This document shows positions 18,998 through 28,621 of a stretch of DNA of 64,000 nt, one piece after another. The notes under the pieces are model-generated. The model searched no databases, was not told where the DNA came from, and saw only the letters and a program-made list of their open reading frames with translations. The number at the start of each line of letters is the position of its first letter. Position 1 is the first letter of the stretch. Both the position numbers and the translations under genes were made by a program. Source of the stretch: Komagataeibacter xylinus (GTDB lineage Bacteria; Pseudomonadota; Alphaproteobacteria; Acetobacterales; Acetobacteraceae); the NCBI RefSeq assembly GCF_031081985.1, contig NZ_JARWSK010000002.1:434001-498000 (forward strand), written 5' to 3'.

Positions 18998-19879
18998 ATG
19001 GGTTTTTTGCGCGCGCGGCATGATGAGGCGCCGGTATTGGGCTGTGATGCTGCCGACCTCGCCGAGGTCGAGCAGATCGTGGTGCGGTCGGGCACGTCCT
19101 TTGGCAAGGGCATGCGTATCCTGCCGCCCGACCGGCGATATGGCATGTATGCCGTCTATGCCTTCTGCCGCCTTGTCGATGACGTGGCCGATGACGAGGG
19201 CGAGGCGGAGGACAAGAGCCGCAGGCTCGAGGAATGGCGCGCCCGCATAGCCCGGCTCTACGGCGGTGAGGCGCGCGATGGCATCGACCGCGTGCTCATG
19301 GCCACCATCCGCCGTTTCGACCTGCGCCAGCAGGACTTCAATGACGTGATCGACGGCATGGAGATGGATGCGCGCGGTCCCGTCGTCGCCCCCGACGAGG
19401 CGACATTCGACCAGTATTGCGACCGCGTGGCCTCCGCCGTGGGGCGGCTTTCGGTGCGGGTGTTTGGCGATTCCTCGCCCGCGGCCGACCAGGTGGCCTA
19501 TCATCTGGGCCGCGCGTTGCAGATCACCAACATCCTGCGCGACGTGGCCGAGGATGCCCGCCTTGGCCGCCTCTACCTGCCGCGTGACCTGCTTGAGCGT
19601 TTTGACATCACGCCAAAGCCATCGGCGGTGGTGCATGCCTCCCGGCTCGAGCAGGTGGGGCGCATTCTGGCGGCGCGTGCGCATGACCATTTCCGTGCGG
19701 CGGCAGCCGCCATGGCGCAGTGCGACCGCACGGCCATGCGGCCCGCGCGGCTGATGGGGGCGACCTATGCCGCCATTCTTGGCGCGCAGGAGCGGCAGGG
19801 CTGGGGTACGCCAGAAAAGCGCGTGTCGCTCTCACGTCCGCGCAAGGTGCTGATCGCGCTGCGCGCGCTGGCGGGCTGA
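18998..19879 (+). CDS. hpnD: Presqualene diphosphate synthase HpnD
   Basis: The 293-aa paralogue of HpnC has MRILPPDRRYGMYAVYAFCRLVDDVADDEG (first Asp motif near residues 62-68) and the second motif in ITNILRDVAEDARLGRLYLP. It joins two farnesyl diphosphates to presqualene diphosphate. The ATG follows GCGGGA. It is separated from hpnC by 85 bp and is 4 bp ahead of hpnE. Confidence 0.95.
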   Translation: MGFLRARHDEAPVLGCDAADLAEVEQIVVRSGTSFGKGMRILPPDRRYGMYAVYAFCRLVDDVADDEGEAEDKSRRLEEWRARIARLYGGEARDGIDRVLMATIRRFDLRQQDFNDVIDGMEMDARGPVVAPDEATFDQYCDRVASAVGRLSVRVFGDSSPAADQVAYHLGRALQITNILRDVAEDARLGRLYLPRDLLERFDITPKPSAVVHASRLEQVGRILAARAHDHFRAAAAAMAQCDRTAMRPARLMGATYAAILGAQERQGWGTPEKRVSLSRPRKVLIALRALAG

Positions 19880-19883
19880 GGCC

Positions 19884-21197
19884 ATGGCGGGGCATGTCCA
19901 TATCATTGGCGGGGGCCTTGCCGGCCTGTCCGCCGCAGTCGAACTGGCGGGTGGCAGCGAGCAGGTCACGGTGTACGAGGCCGGACCTGCCTGTGGCGGG
20001 CGGGCGCGCTCGTATCATGACCGGCATCTCGACTGCCGCATCGACAATGGCAACCACCTGCTGCTGTCGGGCAACCCGGCGGTTTACCGCTATCTGGGCC
20101 TGATCGGGGCGCAGGATACGCTGGTGGGGCCGAAGCACCCGGTCTTTCCGTTCATTGACCTGGCCGACCGGCTGCGCTGGACGCTTGGCCTCTCGCGTGG
20201 GCGGGTGCCGCTATGGGTGCTGTCAAAGCGCAGGCGCGTGCCGGGCATGCGGCTGGCCGAACTGCGTGGCCTGCTGGCGCTGATGGAGGCCACGCCCGAC
20301 ATGGTGGTGGCGGACTGCCTGCCTGCGGGCAGCCTCTCGCGCCGCCTGCTCGAGCCATTCGCCATATCGGTGCTCAACACCATGCCCGATACCGGCAGCG
20401 CCGCCCTGCTTGGCGCCGTGGTGAAGGAAAGCCTGGCCCGTGGCGGGCGCAACTGCCTGCCGCGTTTCCCCGCCATTGGCCTTTCGGAAAGTTTTGTGGA
20501 CCCCGCCCTTGCCCATCTGGCCGTGCTCAGGGCGCGGGTGCGCACGGGCAGCCGGGTCAGCGGGGTGGAATTCACTCGCGGCGGCCCGGTTACGGCGCTG
20601 CTGCTGGGTGCGGAACGCATTGAAATCAGCCCCGATGATACGGTCATCATGGCCGTGCCCGCCCCGGTGGCCTCCGGCCTGCTGGCGGACCTGCCGGGGT
20701 TTGGTGCGCCGGACGCGTTCGAGGCGATCCTGAACGTGCATTTCCTGCTGCCGCAGGCCCCGGTGCTGACCGGTGGGCTGGCGCAGGCGCATTTTATCGG
20801 GGTTGTGGGGGGCATCAGTGAGTGGGTGTTTGCCAAGGACCGCATCCTGTCGGTCACGGTCAGCGCCGCCAACCGCTATGCCGACCGTGATCTGGATGAA
20901 CTGGCCCCGCTGATCTGGAACGAGGTGCGCGCCGCCATCGATCCGGCGGCCACGGCGCCGCTGCCGGTGGCCATGCCGCCGCTGCGCATCGTGCGGGAAA
21001 AGCGGGCCACCTTTGCCGCAACGCCCGCGCAGGATCGCCTGCGCCCCGGCACGCACACCATGGTGCCCAACCTGTTGCTGGCAGGGGACTGGACCGCCAC
21101 GGGCCTGCCCGCCACCATCGAGGGCGCGATCCGCTCGGGCGCTGCGGCAGCGCGCGCGGTGCATGCCCGCAAGGGCACGCCGGGCCGACCGGGATGA
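19884..21197 (+). CDS. hpnE: Hydroxysqualene dehydroxylase HpnE
   Basis: The 437-aa flavoprotein carries an N-terminal FAD-binding loop (HIIGGGLAGLSAAVEL, about residues 4-19) and a C-terminal amine-oxidase-like signature LLAGDWTATGLPATIEGA. It reduces hydroxysqualene to squalene, finishing the HpnCDE route. Squalene-hopene cyclase usually follows in related clusters but does not here; the next gene is hpnG after 267 bp. Confidence 0.94.
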   Translation: MAGHVHIIGGGLAGLSAAVELAGGSEQVTVYEAGPACGGRARSYHDRHLDCRIDNGNHLLLSGNPAVYRYLGLIGAQDTLVGPKHPVFPFIDLADRLRWTLGLSRGRVPLWVLSKRRRVPGMRLAELRGLLALMEATPDMVVADCLPAGSLSRRLLEPFAISVLNTMPDTGSAALLGAVVKESLARGGRNCLPRFPAIGLSESFVDPALAHLAVLRARVRTGSRVSGVEFTRGGPVTALLLGAERIEISPDDTVIMAVPAPVASGLLADLPGFGAPDAFEAILNVHFLLPQAPVLTGGLAQAHFIGVVGGISEWVFAKDRILSVTVSAANRYADRDLDELAPLIWNEVRAAIDPAATAPLPVAMPPLRIVREKRATFAATPAQDRLRPGTHTMVPNLLLAGDWTATGLPATIEGAIRSGAAAARAVHARKGTPGRPG

Positions 21198-21280
21198 GGC
21201 GCGATATATGTGCGACCGGCCTGCGCCGCCCGCACGCGGGCCGCGACGTATAATGGCCATGACGGCCAGGGCGGTGTTGT

Positions 21281-21313
21281 CCCTCTTTCCCGCACGGAGC
21301 GGGGGAAAGAGGG
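21281..21313. terminator. Strong GC-rich hairpin between hpnE and hpnG
   Basis: CCCTCTTTCCCGC pairs with GCGGGGGAAAGAGGG across a short loop. There is no T-tract on either side, so this may be a factor-dependent terminator, a processing site or an RNA-stability element rather than an intrinsic terminator. Confidence 0.5.
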
Positions 21314-21464
21314 GCGGCCATCTTACGGCACGATTGGCTTCAGCCGGGTGTTGGTGTGATCAGGGTTTGTGGTCGTGTCGTGTACTGCCGGGGCAGGTCG
21401 CGCGTCGCGTGCAGGCTGGCTGGGCCGACCATGGCTTGTGATAATGGCAGGGAGATCCATCAAT

Positions 21465-22145
21465 ATGTCCGGTAGCGCAGCAGTTTCTCCGTTTTCCCGG
21501 TTGGGCATCGTGGTGGGCATGGAGGCGGAAGCCGCCCTCATCCGTCCCTTCCTGCCCCATGCCCGTTTTGGCCTGAGTGGCGCGACCCTGTCTGGCGCGC
21601 GGCAGGCGGTGCTTGACCTGCTTGAGGGCGGTGTGGACGCGCTGCTCTCCTTCGGGCTGGCGGCGGGGCTTGACCCGGCGCTTCAGCCCGGTGCCGTGGT
21701 CGTGCCGCATAACGTGCTGGTCAATGGCGAGCGCCTGCCCGTGGCCCCCGCGCTGCTGGCATGGCTGGGGAGCGAACGGGCGGATGTGGTGGGCGGTGAC
21801 CTGCTGCATAGCGATGTGATCGTGACCGCTGCCGCCCGCAAGATGGCGCTGTACCGGGAGACGGGCTGCGTGGCGCTGGACATGGAAAGCGGCGTGGTGG
21901 CGGAAATGGCCGCTGCCCGCAAGGTGCCCTTCGCCGTGTTGCGCGTGGTGTGCGACCCCGCGGACCGCACCCTGCCGCCTGCCGCCGTGGTGGCGCTGCG
22001 GCCTGATGGCAGCCTTGCGGTGGGTGCACTGGCCCGCAGCATCATGTGCAACCCGTTCCAGATTCCGGCCCTGATCCAGGTGGGGCGTGATGCGGGGCTT
22101 GCGCGCACGGCGGCCAAGGCCGTTCTGTCCCGGCGCTTTGGCTGA
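21465..22145 (+). CDS. hpnG: Hopanoid-associated phosphorylase HpnG
   Basis: The 226-aa protein belongs to the nucleoside phosphorylase superfamily, with GIVVGMEAEAALIRPF at the start, a nucleoside-binding SFGLAAGLDPALQPG, and DMESGVVAEMA matching the purine nucleosidase active-site strand. HpnG releases adenine from adenosylhopane in the extended-hopanoid side-chain pathway. The open frame begins at 21369, but AGGGAG 11 nt before ATG 21465 and the homology boundary place the start there. The partner that makes adenosylhopane, HpnH, is not in this window. Confidence 0.9.
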   Translation: MSGSAAVSPFSRLGIVVGMEAEAALIRPFLPHARFGLSGATLSGARQAVLDLLEGGVDALLSFGLAAGLDPALQPGAVVVPHNVLVNGERLPVAPALLAWLGSERADVVGGDLLHSDVIVTAAARKMALYRETGCVALDMESGVVAEMAAARKVPFAVLRVVCDPADRTLPPAAVVALRPDGSLAVGALARSIMCNPFQIPALIQVGRDAGLARTAAKAVLSRRFG

Positions 22146-22160
22146 CACGGCCTGCCGGGA

Positions 22161-22240
22161 AAAAGTTTTTGGTGAAGCTTTTTTCAAAAAGCTTTGAAGA
22201 ATGCAGCCTTTTTGAAAACAGGCTGCACCCGGAAACTTTT
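22161..22240. repeat. Double-hairpin intergenic repeat, copy 4 (inverted order)
   Basis: In this copy the GAAGCTTTTT hairpin precedes a variant GCAGCC/GGCTGC hairpin. It is therefore the opposite orientation of copies 1, 3 and 5, with compensating changes in both arms of the second stem. It lies after hpnG. Confidence 0.85.
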
Positions 22241-22393
22241 ATGGCCTTTTATCCGGCGTCTTTCCCTGATTCTGCTTCGGTCAGGAAAAACTTTTACCTT
22301 CCTTGGCCATTGGGCCTCCTGCGTGGCGCGCAGGCGCCATGTGGCGCGATGGCTGTTCTCGTGCCTGCTTTGGGTTAGGCTGGGTGCGGCCAA

Positions 22394-22407
22394 TTGATTC
22401 GCATCAA
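22394..22407. promoter_or_regulatory. FNR/CRP-type operator upstream of ackA
   Basis: TTGATTCGCATCAA is a perfect match to the FNR consensus TTGAT-N4-ATCAA, extended by one further A-T pair. It is centred about 70 bp ahead of the ackA start codon. The rest of 22241-22470 shows no gene. Confidence 0.7.
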
Positions 22408-22470
22408 TGTCAGGCCCGGCAGATAGGCGTGACATGCTGCCGGTTCTTGGCAAGCAGCAGGGAGAGAGGC

Positions 22471-23685
22471 ATGACACGGGCGGTGCTCGCACTCAACGCA
22501 GGTTCATCCAGCCTGAAATTTGCCCTCTTCGCCATTGAAAAAGGCGAGACGGCGGCCGCACCAAGCCATCGCATCGCCTCGGGCGAGCTTGAGGGAATCG
22601 GCAGCCACCCCCATTTTGTCGCCCATGATGCGACCGGTCGCGTGCTGGTGGATGAAACATGGGCCCCCACCGCCGATGGCGCGAATCTCGACAAGGCCCA
22701 TCTCGGTCCCATGGCCACCCTCATGGAATGGGTGGGCAAACAGCTTGGCAACGTGGACCTCATGGCCGTGGGGCACCGGGTGGTGCATGGCGGGCCTGAC
22801 TTCATCGCCCCCGTGCGCATTACGCCCGATGTGCTGGCGCGGCTCGCGGCGCTGACGCCGTTTGCCCCCCTGCACCAGCCCGGCAGCCTCGCCCCCATCC
22901 GTGCGCTGCTGGCCCAATATCCCGACCTGCCGCAGGTGGCGTGTTTCGATACCGGCTTTCACCATACCTTGCCTGCCGTGGCGCAGGCGCAGGCCCTGCC
23001 GCGTGACTATGCGGCGCGCGGCGTGCGGCGCTACGGGTTTCATGGCCTGTCATATGAATATATCGCCTCCGCCCTGCGCGCGCGCGCGCCGCATCTGGCC
23101 AACGGGCGCACGCTTGTCGCCCATATTGGCAGCGGTGGCAGCCTGTGCGCGCTCCAGGCCGGGCGCAGCATTGACACCACCATGGGCTTTTCGGTGCTGG
23201 ACGGGCTGGTCATGGGCACAAGGTGCGGGCATCTCGACCCCGGCGTGATCCTGTACATGCTCAAGGAAGAAGGGCTGGGGCCAGCCGAGATCGAGAACAT
23301 CCTCTATCACCGCTCCGGCCTGCTCGGCGTATCCGGCGTTTCGGCCGATATGCGCGACCTGCACACCAAGGCGGGCGTCAGCGCCGAGGTGACACAGGCG
23401 CTCGACCTGTTTGTCTACCGCTTTGCCCAGCAGGCGGGTGGCATGATGGCGGCGCTGCAGGGGCTGGACGGGCTGGTGTTCACCGCAGGCATTGGCGAGC
23501 ATGACGCCATCATCCGCGCTGCCGTATGCGCGCGGATGGGCTGGGCGGGCATCAAACTCGATGCGGCGGCCAATGCCGCGCACCACGAAATCATCAGCAC
23601 GCCCGATAGCGCCGTGGAGGTGCGGGTGATCCCCACCGACGAGGAAACGACAATCCGCCGCCACGTGCTGATATGTCTGGGCTGA
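22471..23685 (+). CDS. ackA: Acetate kinase
   Basis: The 404-aa protein has the ASKHA-fold landmarks [12 protein letters not shown] at the N-terminus, VGHRVVHGG, the catalytic-arginine and His region DTGFHHTLP and [11 protein letters not shown], and [13 protein letters not shown] occurs near the C-terminus. It interconverts acetyl phosphate and acetate with ATP formation. The start is set by GGGAGAGAGG just before ATG 22471. It precedes phosphoketolase by 38 bp, so the pair forms a pathway that turns pentose or fructose phosphate into acetate and ATP. Confidence 0.97.
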   Translation: MTRAVLALNAGSSSLKFALFAIEKGETAAAPSHRIASGELEGIGSHPHFVAHDATGRVLVDETWAPTADGANLDKAHLGPMATLMEWVGKQLGNVDLMAVGHRVVHGGPDFIAPVRITPDVLARLAALTPFAPLHQPGSLAPIRALLAQYPDLPQVACFDTGFHHTLPAVAQAQALPRDYAARGVRRYGFHGLSYEYIASALRARAPHLANGRTLVAHIGSGGSLCALQAGRSIDTTMGFSVLDGLVMGTRCGHLDPGVILYMLKEEGLGPAEIENILYHRSGLLGVSGVSADMRDLHTKAGVSAEVTQALDLFVYRFAQQAGGMMAALQGLDGLVFTAGIGEHDAIIRAAVCARMGWAGIKLDAAANAAHHEIISTPDSAVEVRVIPTDEETTIRRHVLICLG

Positions 23686-23723
23686 GCGCCGGGCAGGACT
23701 GGACCATTCTGGAAGGAACGGAA

Positions 23724-26093
23724 ATGAGTGAAACCCCATCCGCAACCCCGCTTTCCACAGCGGATGTCGCGCTGTTCAACAAATGGTGGCACGCAGCCAA
23801 CTACCTGTCGATTGCCCAGATCTACCTGCTGGCCAATCCGCTGCTGCGCGAGCCGCTCAAGCTCGAGCACACCAAGCCGCGCCTGCTGGGGCACTGGGGC
23901 ACCACGCCGGGGCTGAACTTCCTGTACCTGCACCTCAACCGCATCATCCGCGAACAGGATCGCAGCATCCTGTTCGTGGCAGGCCCGGGCCACGGGGCGC
24001 CCGGCGTGGTGGCCAGCACCTACCTTGAAGGCACGTACAGCGAATACTTCCCCGAAGTGACGCAGGATGCGGACGGGCTGGCCCGGCTGGTCAAGCAGTT
24101 CTCCTTCCCCGGTGGCATTCCCAGTCACGCAGCGCCCACCACGCCGGGTTCGATCAACGAAGGCGGCGAACTGGGCTATTCGCTCTCGCACGCCTATGGC
24201 GCGGCGTTCGACAACCCCGATCTGGTCGTGGCCTGCGTGGTGGGCGATGGCGAGGCCGAGACCGGGCCGATGGCCACGTCATGGCACAGCAACAAGTTCC
24301 TTGACCCCAAGACCGATGGCGCGGTGCTGCCGATCCTGCACCTCAATGGCTACAAGATCGCCAACCCCACGGTGCTGGCCCGCATCTCGCCCGATGAACT
24401 GGTGAGCCTGTTCAAGGGCTACGGCTATGAGCCGATCGTGGTGGAAGGCCACGACCCGGACATCATGCACCAGAAGATGGCCGTGGCGATGGACACGGCC
24501 TTTGCGAAGATTGCCCAGATCCAGAAAGCCGCGCGCGAAAAGAACGACACCACGCGCCCGGCCTGGCCCATGATCATCATGCGCACCCCCAAGGGCTGGA
24601 CCTGCCCCAAGACGGTGGACGGCCTGCGCACGGAGGGGTACTGGCGCGCCCATCAGGTGCCCATTACCGACATGACCAACCCCGCCCACCTCAAGCTGCT
24701 CGATGAATGGCTGCACAGCTACAAGCCGGAAGAGCTGTTTGACGAAAACGGCACCCTGATGCCCGAAATCGCAGCCCTTGCCCCCAAGGGCGAGCTGCGT
24801 ATGAGTGCGAACCCGCACGCCAATGGCGGCCTGCTGCGCCGCGACCTGCGCCTGCCGGATGTGACGGATTATGCCGTAACGGTGGAATCGCCCGGTCATG
24901 CGCTGGGCGAGGGCACGCGCGTGCTGGGCACGTGGCTGCGCGATGTGATGAAGGAAAACCTGCCCGCGCGTAACTTCCGCGTGCTGGCGCCGGATGAAAA
25001 CAACTCCAACCGCCTCAACGCGGTGCTGGACGTGACCAACCGCGCCTGGAATGCCGAGACCTTCGATTACGATGACCATCTGGGCGTTGATGGCCATGTG
25101 ATGGAAATCCTGAGCGAGCATACCTGCCAGGGCTGGCTGGAAGGCTACCTGCTGACCGGGCGGCACGGCTTCCTGTCGTGTTATGAGGCGTTCATCCACA
25201 TTGTGGATTCCATGGTCAACCAGCATGCCAAGTGGATCAAGCAGGCGGATGAGGTTGCATGGCGTGCGCCCATCGCATCGCTGAACTACCTGCTCACCTC
25301 GCATGTGTGGCGGCAGGACCATAACGGCTTCAGCCACCAGGACCCCGGCTTCATTGACCATGTGCTGAACAAGAAGGCCAAGACGGTGCGGGTGTTCCTG
25401 CCGCCTGATGCCAACACCCTGCTGTGCACGGCCAGGGCCTGCCTTGAAAGCCGCGACCGGGTGAACGTGATCGTGGCGGGCAAGCAGCCCGAGCCGCAAT
25501 GGCTGGACATGGACTCCGCCATCGCGCACTGCGCCAAGGGCATTGGCATCTGGGAATGGGCCAGCAACGACAAGGGCGGCGAGCCCGATGTGGTCATGGC
25601 CTGCGCAGGCGACGTGCCGACCATCGAAACGCTGGCGGCCGTGCAGTTGCTCAACAAGCACCTGCCGGACCTCAAGATACGCGTCATCAACGTGGTGGAC
25701 CTGCTTACGCTTGAATCGCGCAGCCAGCACCCTGACGGGCTGGAAGATTATGTGTTCGACAGCCTGTTCACCACCGACAAGCCGGTCATCTTCGCCTTCC
25801 ACGGCTATCCGGCGCTGATCCACAAGCTGATCTACAAGCGCACCAACTGCCGCAACTTCCATGTGCATGGCTACCGCGAGGAAGGCTCCACCACCACGCC
25901 GTTCGACATGACGGTGCGCAACAACCTCGACCGCTTCCACTTGGTGCAGAACGTGATCCGTCGCGTGCCGGGCCTGGCCGAAAAGGCGGCCTACGCCAAC
26001 GAGGCGATCAGCGACAAGCTGGTCGAGCACACGCGCTATGTGGCGCAGTATGGGCAGGACCTGCCCGAAATCAGGAACTGGCGCTGGTCATAA
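23724..26093 (+). CDS. xfp: Xylulose-5-phosphate/fructose-6-phosphate phosphoketolase
   Basis: The 789-aa thiamine-diphosphate enzyme is full length. Recognisable elements are [46 protein letters not shown], and the TDP/metal motif GDGEAETGP with WHSNKFL. The C-terminal domain contains [10 protein letters not shown] and the ending region typical of the family. It splits xylulose-5-phosphate or fructose-6-phosphate into acetyl phosphate plus an aldose phosphate, feeding the upstream acetate kinase. The ATG at 23724 follows GGAAGGA. Confidence 0.97.
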   Translation: MSETPSATPLSTADVALFNKWWHAANYLSIAQIYLLANPLLREPLKLEHTKPRLLGHWGTTPGLNFLYLHLNRIIREQDRSILFVAGPGHGAPGVVASTYLEGTYSEYFPEVTQDADGLARLVKQFSFPGGIPSHAAPTTPGSINEGGELGYSLSHAYGAAFDNPDLVVACVVGDGEAETGPMATSWHSNKFLDPKTDGAVLPILHLNGYKIANPTVLARISPDELVSLFKGYGYEPIVVEGHDPDIMHQKMAVAMDTAFAKIAQIQKAAREKNDTTRPAWPMIIMRTPKGWTCPKTVDGLRTEGYWRAHQVPITDMTNPAHLKLLDEWLHSYKPEELFDENGTLMPEIAALAPKGELRMSANPHANGGLLRRDLRLPDVTDYAVTVESPGHALGEGTRVLGTWLRDVMKENLPARNFRVLAPDENNSNRLNAVLDVTNRAWNAETFDYDDHLGVDGHVMEILSEHTCQGWLEGYLLTGRHGFLSCYEAFIHIVDSMVNQHAKWIKQADEVAWRAPIASLNYLLTSHVWRQDHNGFSHQDPGFIDHVLNKKAKTVRVFLPPDANTLLCTARACLESRDRVNVIVAGKQPEPQWLDMDSAIAHCAKGIGIWEWASNDKGGEPDVVMACAGDVPTIETLAAVQLLNKHLPDLKIRVINVVDLLTLESRSQHPDGLEDYVFDSLFTTDKPVIFAFHGYPALIHKLIYKRTNCRNFHVHGYREEGSTTTPFDMTVRNNLDRFHLVQNVIRRVPGLAEKAAYANEAISDKLVEHTRYVAQYGQDLPEIRNWRWS

Positions 26094-26118
26094 GACCTGT
26101 CCAGTCGTTATGGGAAAG

Positions 26119-26140
26119 GGAGCCGCAAGGCTCCTTTTTT
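26119..26140 (+). terminator. Rho-independent terminator after xfp
   Basis: The stem GGAGCC/GGCTCC with a GCAA tetraloop is followed by six T residues, 25 bp past the xfp stop. Confidence 0.9.
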
Positions 26141-26183
26141 CATGGGGCTTGAAAAGCCAATACGGGGAGAATTCCTGAATGAT

Positions 26184-26263
26184 AAAAGTTTTTGGGTGCC
26201 GCCTTTTTTCAAAAAGGCGGCGTTCTTGAAAGCTTTTTGAAAAAAGCTTCACCAAAAACTTTT
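26184..26263. repeat. Double-hairpin intergenic repeat, copy 5 (full length)
   Basis: A full 80-bp copy, nearly identical to copy 3, lies between the convergent xfp and ABC ATPase genes, directly after an ordinary terminator. Confidence 0.9.
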
Positions 26264-26269
26264 ATTATT

Positions 26270-27013
26270 TCAGCCAATCATCTGGTTCAGGAAGTCCCGT
26301 GCCCGGGTTGTCTGCGGGTTGGTAAAGAACTGTTCGGGTGGCGTGATTTCCATGATCTGGCCCTGATCCATGAATACGATCCGATCGGCAACATGGCGCG
26401 CAAAGCGCATTTCATGCGTGACGCACAGCGTGGTGATGCCCTGTGCTGCAAGGTCGTTCATGATCGTGGCCACGCCGGACACGGCTTCGGGGTCGAGGGC
26501 GGCGGTCGGTTCGTCAAACAGCATGATCTCGGGCTGCATGCACAGCGCGCGCGCAATGGCCACGCGCTGCTGCTGCCCGCCAGAAAGCTGGATGGGGTAT
26601 TTGCCCGCCTGCCCGGCAATATTGACCTGCTGCAAAAAGCGCATGGCCAGCGCTTCCGCCTGCGCGCGCGGCATTTTGCGCACAAGGCGCGGGGCCAGCG
26701 TGCAGTTGTCGAGCACGCAGAGATGCGGGAACAGGTTATAGTCCTGAAATACCAGCCCCACGAGGGCGCGCAGCCGGGTCAGGTCGGTCCTTGCGGTAAT
26801 GGGCTGGCCATTGATGTGCAGCGAGCCGCTGTCATGGGATTCGATGCGGTTGAGGCAGCGGATCAGCGTTGACTTGCCCGAGCCCGATGGCCCGAGCACC
26901 ACCACCTTCTCGCCGCGCTTCACGTCAAGGCTGATGCGGTCAAGGGCGATGAAATCCTTGTACAGCCTGCTCAGGTTGCGGATCGACAGCACGGTGTCTG
27001 GTTCAGGATGCAT
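26270..27013 (-). CDS. Polar amino acid-type ABC transporter ATP-binding protein
   Basis: The 247-aa ATPase has all motifs: Walker [10 protein letters not shown] (about residues 40-48), Q-loop [10 protein letters not shown], signature [15 protein letters not shown], Walker [14 protein letters not shown] and the H-switch VTHEM. It matches the GlnQ/HisP type that powers amino acid uptake. The open frame continues upstream through the permease gene in another frame; ATG 27013 fits the family start and overlaps the permease stop by 11 bp. Confidence 0.95.
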   Translation of the reverse strand: MHPEPDTVLSIRNLSRLYKDFIALDRISLDVKRGEKVVVLGPSGSGKSTLIRCLNRIESHDSGSLHINGQPITARTDLTRLRALVGLVFQDYNLFPHLCVLDNCTLAPRLVRKMPRAQAEALAMRFLQQVNIAGQAGKYPIQLSGGQQQRVAIARALCMQPEIMLFDEPTAALDPEAVSGVATIMNDLAAQGITTLCVTHEMRFARHVADRIVFMDQGQIMEITPPEQFFTNPQTTRARDFLNQMIG

Positions 27014-28571
27014 GCGTGCCTGCCCCGTACTGGTCAGCCCATGCAAAACGGCGCTCGACGCGTTTTTGCACCAGCAGGAAAAAGAAGACCATGGCCAGAT
27101 AGTAAACCAGCGCCGCAGCATAATACTCGGTAAATTCAAATGTGCGCGCAACCTGAATCTGGGTAACCGCCAGCAGTTCCTGCACGGAAATGACAGAGGC
27201 CAGCGAGGTGGTCTTGAGCAGGCTGATGAACGCGTTGATGGTAGGCGGCAGGGCGATGCGCAGCGCCTGCGGAAAGATGACATGGCGATAGACCTGCCCG
27301 CGTGACAGGCCCAGCGCATCGCCTGCCAGCGCCTGGGCGGGGTCGATTGCCGCGAGTGCCGCGCGGTTGATTTCAACCTGATAGGCGGATTCATTGATTG
27401 AAAGCGCCAGCCATGTGGCCAGGAAGGGCGTGAACCATGCCTCGCGGAAAAACGGCAGGAACTGCGGCAGCGCGTTCCAGATGAACAGCAGTTGCAGCAG
27501 GGTCGGTGCGCCGCGAAAGAGGGCGACATACGCCGTGACCCCTGTTCTGAGCAAGGACTCCCGTCCGTTCAGCACCAGCGCCATGGGGATCGAGATGATG
27601 ATGGCGGTCAGATGTGACAGTACGGCCACGGCCAGCGTGATGAAGGCCCCGCGCATGAAGGCGGCTGAAGTCAGGGCGCCAAAAAAAGTGCCCCAGCGAA
27701 AGGCCGGAGCGGGCGCGCTGCCGCCCAGTGCCTGCGTGGCATCGGGCGTTATGGCCCATTTTTGCGCAATCGCGGCCATCTGCCCGTTATCGCGCAGGAT
27801 GGCAATGGCGTGTTCGAGCAGCGCCCTGTCATGCGCATCCTTGCGGATGTAAAGCGCGAAATGCCGGTATTCGGGGTAAGGGGGCGTAAAGATCACGCCC
27901 ACCCTGCCGTGCAACTGTTCGCGCCGGTAGGCTAGTTCCACATCCTGACTGGCCAGCGCGAAGGCGCGCCCGATCAGCACCTGCTGCACCACCTCTTCCT
28001 CGGTGGGGTATTGCTGTATGATCATCGGTGCGTGGCCTGCCGCCACCAGCGCCGCGTTTTCCTGTGCCAGGCGCGCGCTGTAGCTGGTGCCGGCCTGCAC
28101 GGCCACTTTCCGGCCCGACAGTTCCGCCATGCCGCCCAGCGGGCGGGTACCCGCGCGTGCCACGATGACCAGCGCCGTATCCTGATAGGCCACGGCATCA
28201 AAGTTGCGTTCACGTTGCGGCAGTTGGATGATGCCACTCGCCACCAGCCCGCAGCGTCCTGCCGCAAGGCTGGGGAACAGGCCGGTAAAATCCATGGTCG
28301 TGATGGCCAGCGTCACATGCCAGTAGGCCGCCAGAGCGTGGGCGATATCCATGTCGATGCCGTCCACCGCCTTCATGTCGGTGCCGTTTACGAATGTCAT
28401 GGGGGGCAGGGTAGGGTTGGTGCAGACCGTCAGCGTGCCATCATGGATGAAGCCGGGCAGGCGCGGCGTATCCGCCCGTGCCAGGTTGCCGCCCGCCAGC
28501 ATGCAGGCAAGGGCGGCTACGGCAATGCGGGCGGCGCACAGGCGTCTGAACCGTGCCATCAGAGACGTCAT
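27003..28571 (-). CDS. Fused substrate-binding/permease amino acid ABC transporter protein
   Basis: The 522-aa protein joins two functions. After a signal-like N-terminus (ending LARA) comes a periplasmic type II binding domain (about residues 40-260) with DGTLTVCTNPTLPPMTF and DGIDMDIAHALA. A membrane domain follows (about 300-505) with the coupling-helix pattern EINRAALAAIDPAQALAGDALGLSRGQ. This SBP-permease fusion is known for glutamine-type importers, with the binding domain tethered to the membrane. With the ATPase it makes a complete importer. The substrate is not evident. Confidence 0.93.
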   Translation of the reverse strand: MTSLMARFRRLCAARIAVAALACMLAGGNLARADTPRLPGFIHDGTLTVCTNPTLPPMTFVNGTDMKAVDGIDMDIAHALAAYWHVTLAITTMDFTGLFPSLAAGRCGLVASGIIQLPQRERNFDAVAYQDTALVIVARAGTRPLGGMAELSGRKVAVQAGTSYSARLAQENAALVAAGHAPMIIQQYPTEEEVVQQVLIGRAFALASQDVELAYRREQLHGRVGVIFTPPYPEYRHFALYIRKDAHDRALLEHAIAILRDNGQMAAIAQKWAITPDATQALGGSAPAPAFRWGTFFGALTSAAFMRGAFITLAVAVLSHLTAIIISIPMALVLNGRESLLRTGVTAYVALFRGAPTLLQLLFIWNALPQFLPFFREAWFTPFLATWLALSINESAYQVEINRAALAAIDPAQALAGDALGLSRGQVYRHVIFPQALRIALPPTINAFISLLKTTSLASVISVQELLAVTQIQVARTFEFTEYYAAALVYYLAMVFFFLLVQKRVERRFAWADQYGAGTHAS

Positions 28572-28621
28572 GCGGTGTGCTCCTCGCGCGCGGCGGGTGG
28601 GGGAATGAATGGGGGCTGCCT

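Noticed and set aside
21198-21464. Remnant of squalene-hopene cyclase between hpnE and hpnG
   Set aside because: No frame in the gap shows cyclase motifs such as QW repeats; only a hairpin is evident.
24279-26030. 583-codon minus-strand frame opposite phosphoketolase
   Set aside because: It lies fully antisense to a conserved enzyme gene and its His/Val/Gly-rich translation looks like a complementary-strand artefact.
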